Shown: positions 44,577 through 54,497 of the stretch, piece after piece
Layout of the letters: the number at the start of each line of letters is the position of its first letter
Numbering within the stretch: the stretch's first letter is position 1
DNA from: Periplaneta americana
Taxonomy: Eukaryota; Arthropoda; Insecta; Blattodea; Blattidae
DNA: 64,000 nt
Assembly: GCF_040183065.1 (NCBI RefSeq)
Contig: NC_091123.1
Location: forward strand, 106,482,321-106,546,320
Direction of reading: 5' to 3'
Program-made: the position numbers and the translations under genes
The notes under the pieces: generated by a model
Database searches by the model: none
What the model was told of the DNA's origin: nothing
Seen by the model: only the letters and a program-made list of their open reading frames with translations

Positions 44577-45123
44577 ATGCCAAAAGAAAAAAAAGTGAAG
44601 TTGACTTGGTTGAAAGTATCTAAGAAGTTGAGTGTTAATAGCAAACATTCCATTTTTAAGAGCAGTCCGAAAAGCAACAGGAAAAGAAGCAATGTAGTAA
44701 GTGTAGAAGATGAGGCCTCTCAATCTTCAGCAGCTGATTCTGTTCCAGAACCAGTTGGGTCATCTTCACATAAAGCTTCAGACATTTCCATTGTTTATGA
44801 TTCAAGTACAAAGAAAGAAAAATCAGAAGAGATTGAAGTAATTACTATTGACAGTGATGAAAGTCAAACGTCTGAAAAGTTACAAGTGAACGAAATGGGT
44901 AACATCAATAGTGAGACACAGGGCATGAATGTGTGGACATCTGATGATGTATGGAGAAGTAATGTAGGGTCTGGAAATGCATGGTATTGCAGTGCTAGCA
45001 ACTGGGCACAAGAATATCATGTAGGTGCTCAAGGTGTGTGTCCTGAATTGTCAAAACATTTGCCAAAATGCGGATCAGGTAGAAGTTCACCAGAAGAAAC
45101 AAGTGATTTCACGAAAGATGAAG
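44577..45123 (+). CDS. Probable exon of an unrecognised host gene with a SUMO-interacting-type motif
   Basis: The open frame is continuous from 44364 to beyond 45123. I start at ATG 44577 (ACAATGC context, MPKEKKVKLTWLKVS), because the 66 codons upstream (ATG 44379) are hydrophobic and AT-driven, but the longer start is possible. The sequence is rich in Ser and Lys, with a basic cluster (KSSPKSNRKRS) and then EEIEVITIDSDES. That hydrophobic VITI core followed by an acidic-serine tail is the form of a SUMO-interaction motif, implying a nuclear protein. The C-terminal part is Trp- and Gly-containing (WTSDDVWRSN, GNAWYCSASNWAQEYHVG). The exon ends at AAG|GTATGAT (GT at 45124), phase 1. The next exon in phase may be 61382-61453. 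No known domain is recognised. Confidence 0.45.
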
Positions 45124-45150
45124 GTATGATGAATCATTATATTTTATTAT

Positions 45151-45170
45151 ACATATATATATATATATAG

Positions 45171-45208
<38 letters not shown>
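45151..45208. repeat. (TA)n microsatellite
   Basis: Two TA runs with a short interruption, just after the donor site at 45124. Confidence 0.93.
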
Positions 45209-45212
<4 letters not shown>

Positions 45213-45388
45213 TGCCTTGTATAAATCTAATATATAAAAGTGGATGTGGGTATGTATGTATGTATGTTCGTTCTCTATACAAATGTATATGCTTTGATTG
45301 ATATTAACGAAGTTTGCATATTAATCCTTCACAACCAGGAGAAAAACATAGACTACATTAAAATTGGACAAATGGATGTTAAATTATA

Positions 45389-46183
45389 CACCGTGTCCCG
45401 CTTAGAGGGATCGAGAAATAAATGTTCACCATTTAAAATCAGATAAAGATATTGCTGTGCTTTACATCTGAGAAAATGCAGAAACTGTCCAAGTTTATGT
45501 AACAATGGTTTAAAAACAGCTACACGTTCATGCGCGTGCACCAATGTTTAATGCGGAAACAAGCCTGACACCATTCAGTAGACAGGTAGACCATTTCGTC
45601 ACTGGACCATTCTTCTTCATCAAGGTGACTGACAGTCACAGGGACTGTGTATCTGGACATGTTGCAGAACTTCTGTTGTTGACCAACTCCCCCTCCCCGA
45701 CCTCCCCCAGGATCGGTTTTTCAGCAATATGGGGCTCCACCCATTGCTCTGAAGCAATGCATGACTTCTTGGATGCAAACTTTCCCGATAGGGTGATTAG
45801 AAAATGAGTTCCCCTTGCCTGGCTAAGTGGCTATTTAGGTCACCCAACCTGACCCCCCCCCCCCCTTTGACTTTTTTCTGGGGCTTTGTGAGGGGTGTTG
45901 TGAACCAACGTGATAGATGTGACCCTTGGAAGAATTAAGGCAATGCAATTACAAATGCAGCTGCGCTAGTCACTCCACAAATGCTACAGAATACTTGCCA
46001 GGAGGTTGAGTACAATTTAGATGTCTGCAGGGTAACTCTAGTCGCATACATAGAGTTGTATTGACCATTCCTCGAAACTCGGAGAGTTTTTACATCAAGT
46101 TATGTAAAAAGTTATGTTGCAAAACCATTATTTACACTTGAAATTATCACATATTTCTCGATCCCTCTAAGTGGGACACAGTG
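45389..46183 (+). mobile_element. mariner/Tc1-type element, internally deleted
   Basis: The ends are CACCGTGTCCCGCTTAGAGG and, inverted, CACTGTGTCCCACTTAGAGG, with the match extending about 32 bases (GGGATCGAGAAATA). TA lies at both borders (45387-45388 and 46184-46185). At 795 bp it has lost the N-terminal half of its transposase. Confidence 0.92.
45540..46060 (+). pseudogene. mariner-type transposase C-terminal remnant
   Basis: The text SPTSPRIGFSAIWGSTHCSEAM is followed by DFLDANFPDRVI and, in other frames, PLAWLSGYLGHPT-, FFWGFVRGV- and LARRLSTI-like pieces. This is the segment from the second catalytic motif to the C terminus of transposases like the intact one at 54753-55820, which has the corresponding DRRFPDRWIGRGGPIAW. 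Here the second catalytic Asp region (normally HDGAPxH) reads AIWGSTH, and a C run near 45852 shifts the frame. It is dead. Confidence 0.8.
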
Positions 46184-46453
46184 TATATCAAAATTAAAAT
46201 AAATGCGATCAAATATCCATGTATAATAAAATAGCTTCTTCTACAGTCAATTATTGTTTATTTCTGTTATATTCAACCTCCACTTTCATGGGGGCATGGA
46301 AAAAAAATAATGCATAATTACAACAACACTTGATACAGTAGGTTTGTTCTAACAAGCAATTCAGGATGTGTTATGAACTAATACCGAACATCTTTCGACA
46401 TATGCACCAGTTGAGTACGTTTTCAAGAACTATTCAGGATTTTACATTGTTGG
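46184..46453. other. No recognised feature
   Basis: AT-rich spacer between the mariner element and the hairpin. Confidence 0.5.
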
Positions 46454-46550
46454 AATAATTGATTAAATGGCGATCTTACTCGTGTTTATTATGTAAGCCA
46501 CACATGCTTACATAGTTAACACGAGTAAGATCGCCATTTAATCAATTATT
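46454..46550. repeat. Near-perfect 97-bp palindrome (hairpin)
   Basis: The two arms are 45 bases each (46454-46498 and 46506-46550) and complementary at 43 of 45 positions, with a 7-base loop. The left arm starts AATAATTGATTAAATGGCGA and the right arm ends with its complement. The core CGATCTTACTCGTGTT is less AT-rich than the flanks. It is too short for any gene product except a small RNA. It could be a palindromic MITE remnant, a small-RNA hairpin, or an artefact of template switching. Confidence 0.95.
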
Positions 46551-46860
46551 TATATTCAAGTGTTAAAAGTAGTGTACGAAAGATTCAACATGGATTCTTG
46601 GAATGTTTCTTGAACTATTTTTTCATGACCTGAACTTCTTATATTAAAATTATATTCTTCCGAGCTTAATTTGTCATAATATCAATATCAACTTCCAAAT
46701 CACTCATGTTTTTCAAATTCAAATTCAAATTTATTTACAATTTACATTTGAATTGAATACATGTGAATAGATACCCGAAATGAGCATAATGCTCGTGCTC
46801 GGGTACAGTCCAGTAGTCTACATAAATTTTACAGGGTTCAAATAATAATGCTGATGATAT

Positions 46861-46861
46861 A

Positions 46862-46907
<46 letters not shown>

Positions 46908-46979
46908 GAATAATCCTGACAGAAATGATACAAAGATTGTAATACAAAATAATTCATTAATAATAATAACAACAACAAC

Positions 46980-47013
<34 letters not shown>
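46861..47013. repeat. (AAT)n and (AAC/AAT)n microsatellites
   Basis: Two triplet runs, about 46861-46909 and 46963-47013, are separated by a 53-bp unique piece. The poly-leucine and poly-isoleucine minus-strand frames across them are not genes. Confidence 0.93.
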
Positions 47014-48134
47014 GTGATAAAACAAAAATATTTACAATAATAAAATAAATAGAACCACTAGCGAGAGTTAACACAACTTAAATAAGCATATAATAACCGG
47101 AAAAAATGCCAAACTCGAAAATGAACAGAAAAGTTCGATGTATCGCAGACGACAGCAACCTCCTTATTGACATTGTGTTGTGCATTAATGGCAGTAGTGG
47201 GGAGCTGAAAGTCTCTGTAACTGCCATTCTCTTCGAATCTTCTCGTAAAATCATGGGAAGTTAATGCTGAAAAAACAAAATGTCTACAAGTCAAACTGTT
47301 CATTATTACCAGGATAAATACAAATAATACTGAAATATATTAATCGAGTTTCAGTTATAGATCTCTCCTTTTGTGCAAGAGGTATCATATCAAAATATTT
47401 TATGAATGGTGGGGAAAATATAAATTTCAATAACTTTCTAGTGACAAGATACAGTGACAAGTACAATCAAATGTATCTGTGGCGATGCTAAGGAATCATT
47501 TATTGGAGATATACACTGTTATTAATTAATAAAATGATCTATTTATATTTATTACAATGTTTTATCTTATAGGGTACATGCATCAGATAAATACAATAAA
47601 AATTAGTACCATATAATGCTAGTAACACTTGAAAAAATTATAACAAAATTTATCAAATATCATACAAACATTTTCACTTTATTTTTAAACTTAAGAATGT
47701 GTAAATTGCTTAGGTCTGGATTATTTTTCAATACTGAATTGTTTGACTATTGACTGAATTATTTGACTATATTTTTTTATTATTTTAACCTCTCCAGTTT
47801 TGAAGTGTTTCAACAGCAGTTTTAACCTTAACCAGAGATTATCATCTGCACATACATGAGCAGTATAGAATTCCCAGTTCCTGCTCTTAATTGAGAACCA
47901 ATTTCACTTGTTCCGAACGAGTTTCAAAGCATGTTGGAACTGGAAACTGGGAGTTCAGATTCGGTTCTGAATCATTTCAAGTCTTGTTGGGACGCACATT
48001 GAGTTACTGCACATCAGCAGGCAGTTCAGAATTGATTCGATACCGTTGTAGATAGTGATCAGGCTGTGTTTTATCTAACTGTATTATTGAATTCTTTGAA
48101 ACTACAAGAAATGCCACCACATAATTTGATACTT
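47014..48134. other. No recognised feature
   Basis: AT-rich, with no supported frame or terminal repeat. Confidence 0.5.
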
Positions 48135-48665
48135 AGGCCATGTCTCAAAGCTACATTTTCAGCTCAAGTGAAATAGATAGTTGTCTAAAAATCCAGATGT
48201 GACATCAGAAGTCATGATCCAAAGCTACATAGTGCATAGCAATCAAATCTGTAGTATATAGCTAGTAAACGAAAATGTTTGCTTGATTGATGACTTGTTC
48301 ACTAAACAAACATAGATACCTCATCAGCAATTGAGGTTATGAAATCTGAAGATGCTTTTTAAGTGAAATGATGTACCGGTTAATTTTGAACATTGACATT
48401 ATTAGTACCTTCTTTACAATGTTTAAACATTATTGTAATGTATTAAGCCCTTATCTTTTCCAAATAACTCGCAATGAAACAGCATTAGGACACTGCCTTC
48501 TTAATTCAGTGCTGTACCGTGATGTCATGGTTTTTATAAAAATAGTCTATGAAGGAGATCATGTTTCAAGCATACATTTCCAGAGCTCTCTAGTGTGTAG
48601 TTTACAAGTCACCTAGTTGCTAGTCAGTAGTGTGTAGTATGGACTTGAGCTTTGAGACACAGCCT
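48135..48665. mobile_element. Possible hAT-like MITE
   Basis: The left end AGGCCATGTCTCAAAGCT and the inverted right end AAGGCTGTGTCTCAAAGCTC match over about 17 bases, and further in, CTCAAGT recurs in both. The interior is non-coding. The 8-bp duplications are not convincing, so the end position may be off by one or two bases. Confidence 0.55.
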
Positions 48666-48879
48666 TAATATTGAATTACCGATAATACTATTTTGAAATA
48701 TTGATCCACCAAAATTATACCATGCAACAAGAGTTGGTGTGGAAAAGCATATGCGAAATGTAATAGAAGCGACAATATTAACTGGCAAAATCAAAGAAGA
48801 AGATGTTTTCATCCCACGTATTTCTATGATTCCCATTAACGTGCCTTTCAATTTTAAGCAACTGCAATTTTCAATGCAA

Positions 48880-49294
48880 CTATAGTCCCGTCACTCTTAT
48901 TTCCGGCAGTCAATCACGTTGTAGGTCGGCTACATTTAAACGTGTGCGTCTTGTGATTCACTGCTGATCACGTAATTCACTTCCTAAGGCTCGATAAATA
49001 TTTAATATATCCGCCCGCCATTTTTTCTCTTTCGTTGGTGTTCGCAGAAAGCACACTAGGACGTTATTTGGCGCTCAATTATTTGCTCAATTACAATGCG
49101 TTTGATTTATTATCATAGGAGCTACGACATGATAAGGTTTAACAGTGCGGCAAATAGATTCGTCTGGTAGCTCAGCAATGAAAGAACAAAAATGGCGAAC
49201 GATACTATCTACTTAGACTTTATAGAGCCTTCACTTCTTAAGGCGTAAGCAAAGAGGAGGAGTCATGCTGGAAATAACAGCGACGTGACTATGG
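48880..49294. mobile_element. MITE with about 30-bp imperfect terminal repeats
   Basis: The left end CTATAGTCCCGTCACTCTTA and the inverted right end CCATAGTCACGTCGCTGTTA share the following TTTCCRGCA. The interior is GC-richer than the surroundings and non-coding, with CGCCATTTTT-like inverted pieces near 49015 and 49190. Confidence 0.65.
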
Positions 49295-49889
49295 CATTTG
49301 TAATGGCCATATTAAAATGAAGCTCAAGGACAGTTTTTCAAAGTTGCACACATGAACTTAGAAACTCTGTGTTTTTCACATTGTCTACTATATAGCTTGC
49401 TCTTGAGTGAACACACCTAAACATTTATAAATATTTATGCAGTAGAGGAGAAAACAAAGAATTGTACGCATATCAAAAAGCAATTCAAAGCTACTTTTGC
49501 AATGTTGCTAATGTAATATGTGAATGTAAGCCCACTTAAAATAACAATGTGTTAATTCTAAAGTATGTGTTGTCTCTCAAAATATTGTTGTTCATGTCCG
49601 AAAATATGTTATTACGAAATTATATCCGTATAATTATGTTGCCAATGTAGTATGTTGAGCCTACTGGAAAGAACAATCTCTTAATTCATAAAATACATGC
49701 ATAAGGATCAAAGGGACCCCCCCCCCCCATAATTTTCCGAAAAATAGTTCTGAGGGAACTAATTTATTCAGTAAAGATATGAAAGAATACGTTTTGAATT
49801 GGAGACACTGTAATTTGAATAGGGTAATGCATCCCAACTTTGTTTTGTGGAATTTTTTTACCAATGTGCTTTAACCACTGATGAAACCA
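49295..49889. other. No recognised feature
   Basis: AT-rich sequence with a run of C bases near 49719. Nothing supported. Confidence 0.45.
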
Positions 49890-50115
49890 TGGGATCACTC
49901 ATTTGTGGTGCTGTTATTAGACTACAACTACCATTGATAAATCTTGGAGGACAGGCTTATGATGGAGTTGGAAACATGAGTGGGGTCATTAAAGGTGTAT
50001 AGTCTATCATAATAATATTGACAAATAGCCTTTGGTTAGTTACATGCATTGTGGTGCTCATTGCTGTAACTTCGTCATGAAGAGCTGTAATTCATCTAGA
50101 ACAGTGGGTCAGTCA
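49890..50115 (+). pseudogene. ZMYM1-like hAT transposase, central fragment
   Basis: The reading TDETMGSLICGAV..LPLINLGGQAYDGVGNMSGV, then LWLVTCIVVLIAV, corresponds to the GQAYDGAxNMSG and xYVHCxAH segment of ZMYM1-like hAT transposases; 19530-19640 in this window is the same region. The frame is broken after VIKGV. Just downstream the sequence switches to a non-LTR reverse transcriptase (50120 on), and hAT text returns at about 52345. An older hAT copy has therefore been split by a LINE. Confidence 0.75.
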
Positions 50116-50119
50116 GTTG

Positions 50120-52330
50120 AGAATCCTATTTTCCAAGACAAAAGTTAAATGTATGTTCACCATCATCCATGAGGACAACTCCTAAGATCCTAATTTTTGA
50201 TGAAAAACTTTTATGGAAAACACATTTTACCAATGTTGCTTCGCAGTGTCTACCACAATTAAATCTCTTGAAGATCATAGCTAATAAGAAATGGGGATCA
50301 GATATCACGACAATGCTTCTGTTTTATAATCTTATATACAATTAAAATTGACCTATGGATGTGAAATATGGGGAGGAGCATCAGCATCTCATCTACAAAA
50401 AATTTCTATTCTTCAAAACTCAGCCTTAAGATTATGTCTAGGAGTACCAAAAACCACATCAACTGTTGCCCTAGAAATTGAATGTAATATAACCAATCAG
50501 ACACTATATATTACAGAAGGATCTAAAATAGTACATTATGCAACGAGCCTATAATGATAGTAATTAAGACGCAAGTATTGATGTTTATGAAACGAGCACA
50601 AGCAAGTTTCATAATATTCATATGAGCGTCTTAATTACCATTATAGGCAAGTTTCATACGACTTTTTATGCTCGACCATATTTGTAACTTGAAATTATTC
50701 AGATGTATACATTTTATTTGTATCTGACAAGATCGGAAGTGACCTTGTTCTAGGTTGTGAATTGTGAGAAGTGCGCAGACGTGAAAGTATTGATTTTTTC
50801 CGAGGAACAATAATGTCATTGACCTTGATGTAATCCCGTTAAACTTGATATAACCTTGATTATTGAATTCGACATTGAAAAACGAGATGACAAATTGAAT
50901 TTATTTGAATATTATTTACAATTAACGCTAATTATTATAGTAACAGAACATAACCTTCTGCGACAGTATTGGATTTCCAGCCTCCGTGACTTTTCGCTAA
51001 GTCTCTTTCGATTGCATATCCGAGAATAATCGATACTTGCGGTTTTATAACGGTGCAAAGCTGACTTGTCATTGGCTGAACACCTGTAAGCTGAGTTGTC
51101 ATTGGCTGAATACCTGTACTTTAATGAGTAGGTGTACTTTAATGACATGCATTAAAGGACTGCTACCGGCATGGTCGAGCATAAATACATTTAAAATTGC
51201 AAGCCTTATCCAGATCTCAGATGTTCTTCAAACTGTCAGATGATATCCTGTGTAATTTCTACAAAATAAAATAAGAAGAAATACCAGTCTATATCACAGA
51301 CACACTCATTGCTAAAACTCCAGTTATGAACGAAATTCCTCCATGGAAATGGGTGATTCCAGAACATAGCACACAAATTCCAGGAAATCATTCCAAAAAT
51401 GATCCTCCATACATTCTTAAGTTAGATGCCATGGAACTACTCTGCAGTATGTATAAGGACCACCTAAAAATTTATACAGATGAATCTCTAAACCCTAATA
51501 ATGAGACATCAGGAGCAGGGTATTATATTCCAAAATATCAAGAAAGTTATTTCATACCATGTTCATCCTCCTCCAGTCTTGACACTGAATTGCTAGCTAT
51601 TGATGCTGCTCTTCAGTGTGTTGCTCAAATTTCTGAAAAATCTATTTGCATACTTATCGACTCCAAGGGGCTATATTTAATATAATTAAATATGTACCAA
51701 ACCTATATGCACATAGAATTATTCCAATTCAGAAACAACTAAGTAAACTAAAAGAACTCCATAAGGAAATAACATTTCAATGGATACCTAGTCATTGTGG
51801 TATACCTGGAAACGAGAAAGTCGATAATATTGCAAAATAAGCAACATATTGTATTTGCCACCAAGACCTCTTCAAGTGATATCTCTATCCAGTGCCTTTG
51901 TTTCAGTAAAGTCTCATTTTATAAACCTATGGATCAACAATTGGCTCTCTTCTGACAAAGGAAAAATTTTACAATCTGTACAAAAGAAACCAAATGACCT
52001 GGAAATGTACAAAAACTTGCCCAGACATGTTCATACATTTTTAACAAGAGCCAGAACAGGTCACATTGTCACACAATTGTACCTACACTGATTTCACATT
52101 TCTGATAATCCTACTTGTCTGTGGTGTAATAATCATGATGAAGATCTGGAACACATTCTTCTATACTGTCCATCCATAAACCACAAAAGAAGTAATTAAA
52201 ATCATCAGTACCGGTTGCAGAAGACACAGCCCTGCAGTATATATTGACTACACTCCAACTCTGGCTACTAGCAACAGGCATCTATAATGAACACCGATCA
52301 AAATACCCCTCATTTCTCGTGAAAAACAAC
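50120..52330 (+). pseudogene. Non-LTR retrotransposon: RT C-terminus plus RNase H, 5'-truncated
   Basis: From about 50120, in shifting frames, it reads like the end of an RT (QLKLTYGCEIWGGASASHLQ, 50342; ILQNSALRLCLGVPKTT). A hairpin-bearing insertion (50547-51190) follows. Text resumes with PVMNEIPPWKWVIP and an RNase H domain: HLKIYTDESLNPNNETSGAG (first Asp, 51463), SLDTELLAIDAAL (Glu), CILIDSKG (Asp, 51650), and in another frame FQWIPSHCGIPGNEKVDNIA (51777). Later pieces include FLTRARTGHIVTQ and WCNNHDEDLEHILLYCP. RT followed by RNase H is typical of I-like and some Jockey-group LINEs. Multiple stops make it inactive. Confidence 0.8.
50547..51190. mobile_element. Insertion with hairpin ends inside the RNase-H LINE
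   Basis: The left side begins with a hairpin: GCCTATAATGATAGTAATTA at 50547 pairs with the inverted GCCTATAATGGTAATTAAGA ending at 50648. TATGCTCGACCAT at about 50668 recurs inverted as ATGGTCGAGCATA at about 51172. In between, CTGACTTGTCATTGGCTGAA and a near-copy lie in tandem (about 51060-51115). The LINE text stops and restarts at its borders, so this is a non-coding insertion, but the exact ends and target duplication are unclear. Confidence 0.55.
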
Positions 52331-52344
52331 AACTGAATAGTCTA

Positions 52345-53310
52345 CAGTAGATGATAGTGGACTTTATGTTGTCAGCAAACAGCTGGATACATTGAGACGA
52401 TCGATCATCCATGAGGAAGTAGTCCAGGAACCAGTTGACGATACTGCCAGGATCAAATCACTCTGTTCCACAAGATATACCAGTATCTACGGAATGTCAC
52501 TTAGAGGACATTCTATGATATGATTTGGTCTTTGAAACATTGAGCAAACTGTCAAAAGAAGGTTATGAAGGAGCCATTGATCTAGTCACTGTGTTTTAAA
52601 ATGGTGTGGTCTTGGTTTGTTAATAGGGAAATAGGTAATTGATATTCTTGAACTCTTCAACAAGTCATTCTAGGGGAAGAAAATACTGTGATAGGTCTTA
52701 CTGCATCTATTGAAACCATTGTTGATGATTTAAACAGTCTTAGGTCCAATGTAGAGTTTGTCTGTTTTTTTTTTTTTTAAATTGCAATGAGAAGATTAAG
52801 GATCTTGGTTTGAAACCATTAACACTTCCAAGGAATAAGAAGCGACAAACATATTTTTGATGGATCAGCCTGACTCACATGCATATCAATCATATGAAGA
52901 ATACTATCAACAACAATACTTTGAAGTGATAGACACAGCTGTGATAGGACTTCAAAATCGATTTCTCCAGAAAATGTCTTGATAAAAAGAGAAAATGTGT
53001 TAGTACCTTATCCTGAAATAAACACACCGAAGAACAAGATTTCTTGCTTAAATAATTCTAGAGAAACTTTGAAGTCAATAATGAAAGAGGTCAGTGGCTA
53101 TTCAGAAATGTGAAAAATCTTGTCCGGCTTTTACTGATATGCTCATCATCCAGTTGTGAGGCAGAAAGAAGTTTCAGTGCACTACACTGACTCAAGACTT
53201 ACCTGCGGTCAGCTATGACCCAAAAAATTCTCAACCATGTAGCAGCATGTCACACCCACAATAAGCATGGATTGACAACACGAAGGTTTCAAACATTTTT
53301 GCTTCCATGA
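52345..53310 (+). pseudogene. ZMYM1-like hAT transposase, C-terminal fragment
   Basis: In changing frames I read SIHHEEVVQEPVDDTARIKS, LCSTRYTSIY (PTRW-like position), then TLKSIMKEVSGYSEM and, at 53130-53270, LICSSSSCEAERSFSA, LKTYLRSAMTQKILNHVAAC and HTHNKHGL. The SSCEAERSFSALxxLKTYLR block is the hAT dimerisation region. It completes the fragment at 49890-50115, the two halves being separated by the LINE. Several stops and a T run at 52763 show it is dead. Confidence 0.78.
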
Positions 53311-54288
53311 ATGATGCAAGAATGTATGTTTTTGGAAATGTTTGAGACTAAAAACTGTGTTTTCCTTTTACCATTACACAGGTCAATGTTACTATTGTAT
53401 TAGTCATTGCAATTAAATAGTATTTATTAAAATAGTAAATAGTAATTTTGAATAATTTTAATTTTAATTCGAAATCCGAATCCTAGTTTAGGTGAACCAA
53501 AGGAGATACTGCAATGGTGACAAAATAAAAATAAGTCAGGGTCGAAAAATACTTACGATTTCAATTAGGTGTAAAGCAGAAGCAAAAAGAACGCAGATCT
53601 GATGAGGATGACAGTATGGTCTTTCAGATAACGTTTGGAAGAAACATGAATGTCCCCCTCAATAATCAGATGCTGGTGACACCATTATACATGTATCTCA
53701 AAATATTATTCTGTAGGTCAAAAAAGACTTTTTGCGAGATTATATTGTACCTGTATTCTGTACATAAAATAAGTATTATAGGGCTTATTATTGTATTTTG
53801 AATTTGTGAGATGTCATTTTTCAAATCATATTTAAAAAACCGGATATGATATAAGCGGGCGTATAGTGGTCAAGGGGTGAAAAATCCTTCTAGGTAAATT
53901 AAATTATATATACATATATGTGCTGTAGTTGGCCTGGAACACAGTAGTTCCAGTGTAAATAATATTTGGGTTCCACAGTTCCAGTAAAAATAATAATTTA
54001 ATTACATAGACATTGAAAGTATATTAAAAAATACCGCACATACTACTCGTTCTGCACTGCAACAGACACCATTCTGAGTCGAGAATGGTTGGGAGTAAAC
54101 TTGGAGATCAGACATATCACGACCGTGGCTAGTAGTCTATGGATTTCGGTATAAGGTATGTTCACGAACTAATTACTACAATTTTGACCAAAACTGCAAC
54201 TGCATAGTGAACACTGCAGAAAACTGTGTGGAAAGTACTGCTCAGTCTAACAGTCAGTTTAATTTAAAAATTCGAAGCAAAATCCAGG
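53311..54288. other. No recognised feature
   Basis: AT-rich sequence between the hAT remnant and the mariner-type element. Confidence 0.5.
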
Positions 54289-54333
54289 CAATGCTGGGTG
54301 CTGTATATATAGCATCTAAAGCACCCAGCATTG
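54289..54333. repeat. Short perfect hairpin
   Basis: CAATGCTGGGTGCT (54289-54302) and its exact inverse AGCACCCAGCATTG (54320-54333) enclose a 17-base AT-rich loop. It resembles a terminator-like or small-RNA hairpin, but nothing shows that it is transcribed. Confidence 0.85.
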
Positions 54334-54497
54334 TCTGTATGTGTGTATGTATATAGTAGAATGTGTCTGTGACGTCATTTTTAGGTGGGAAGATTCTTAT
54401 GTCATGGACGATGTAAAGTAGACTCTAATGAATGATGAAATAAGATAAATTATTAACCATGCTTACTATTCACATCATAATGTAAATAACTGCTATA

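Noticed and set aside
46735..47074. Poly-leucine/isoleucine minus-strand frames
   Set aside because: Microsatellite translation.
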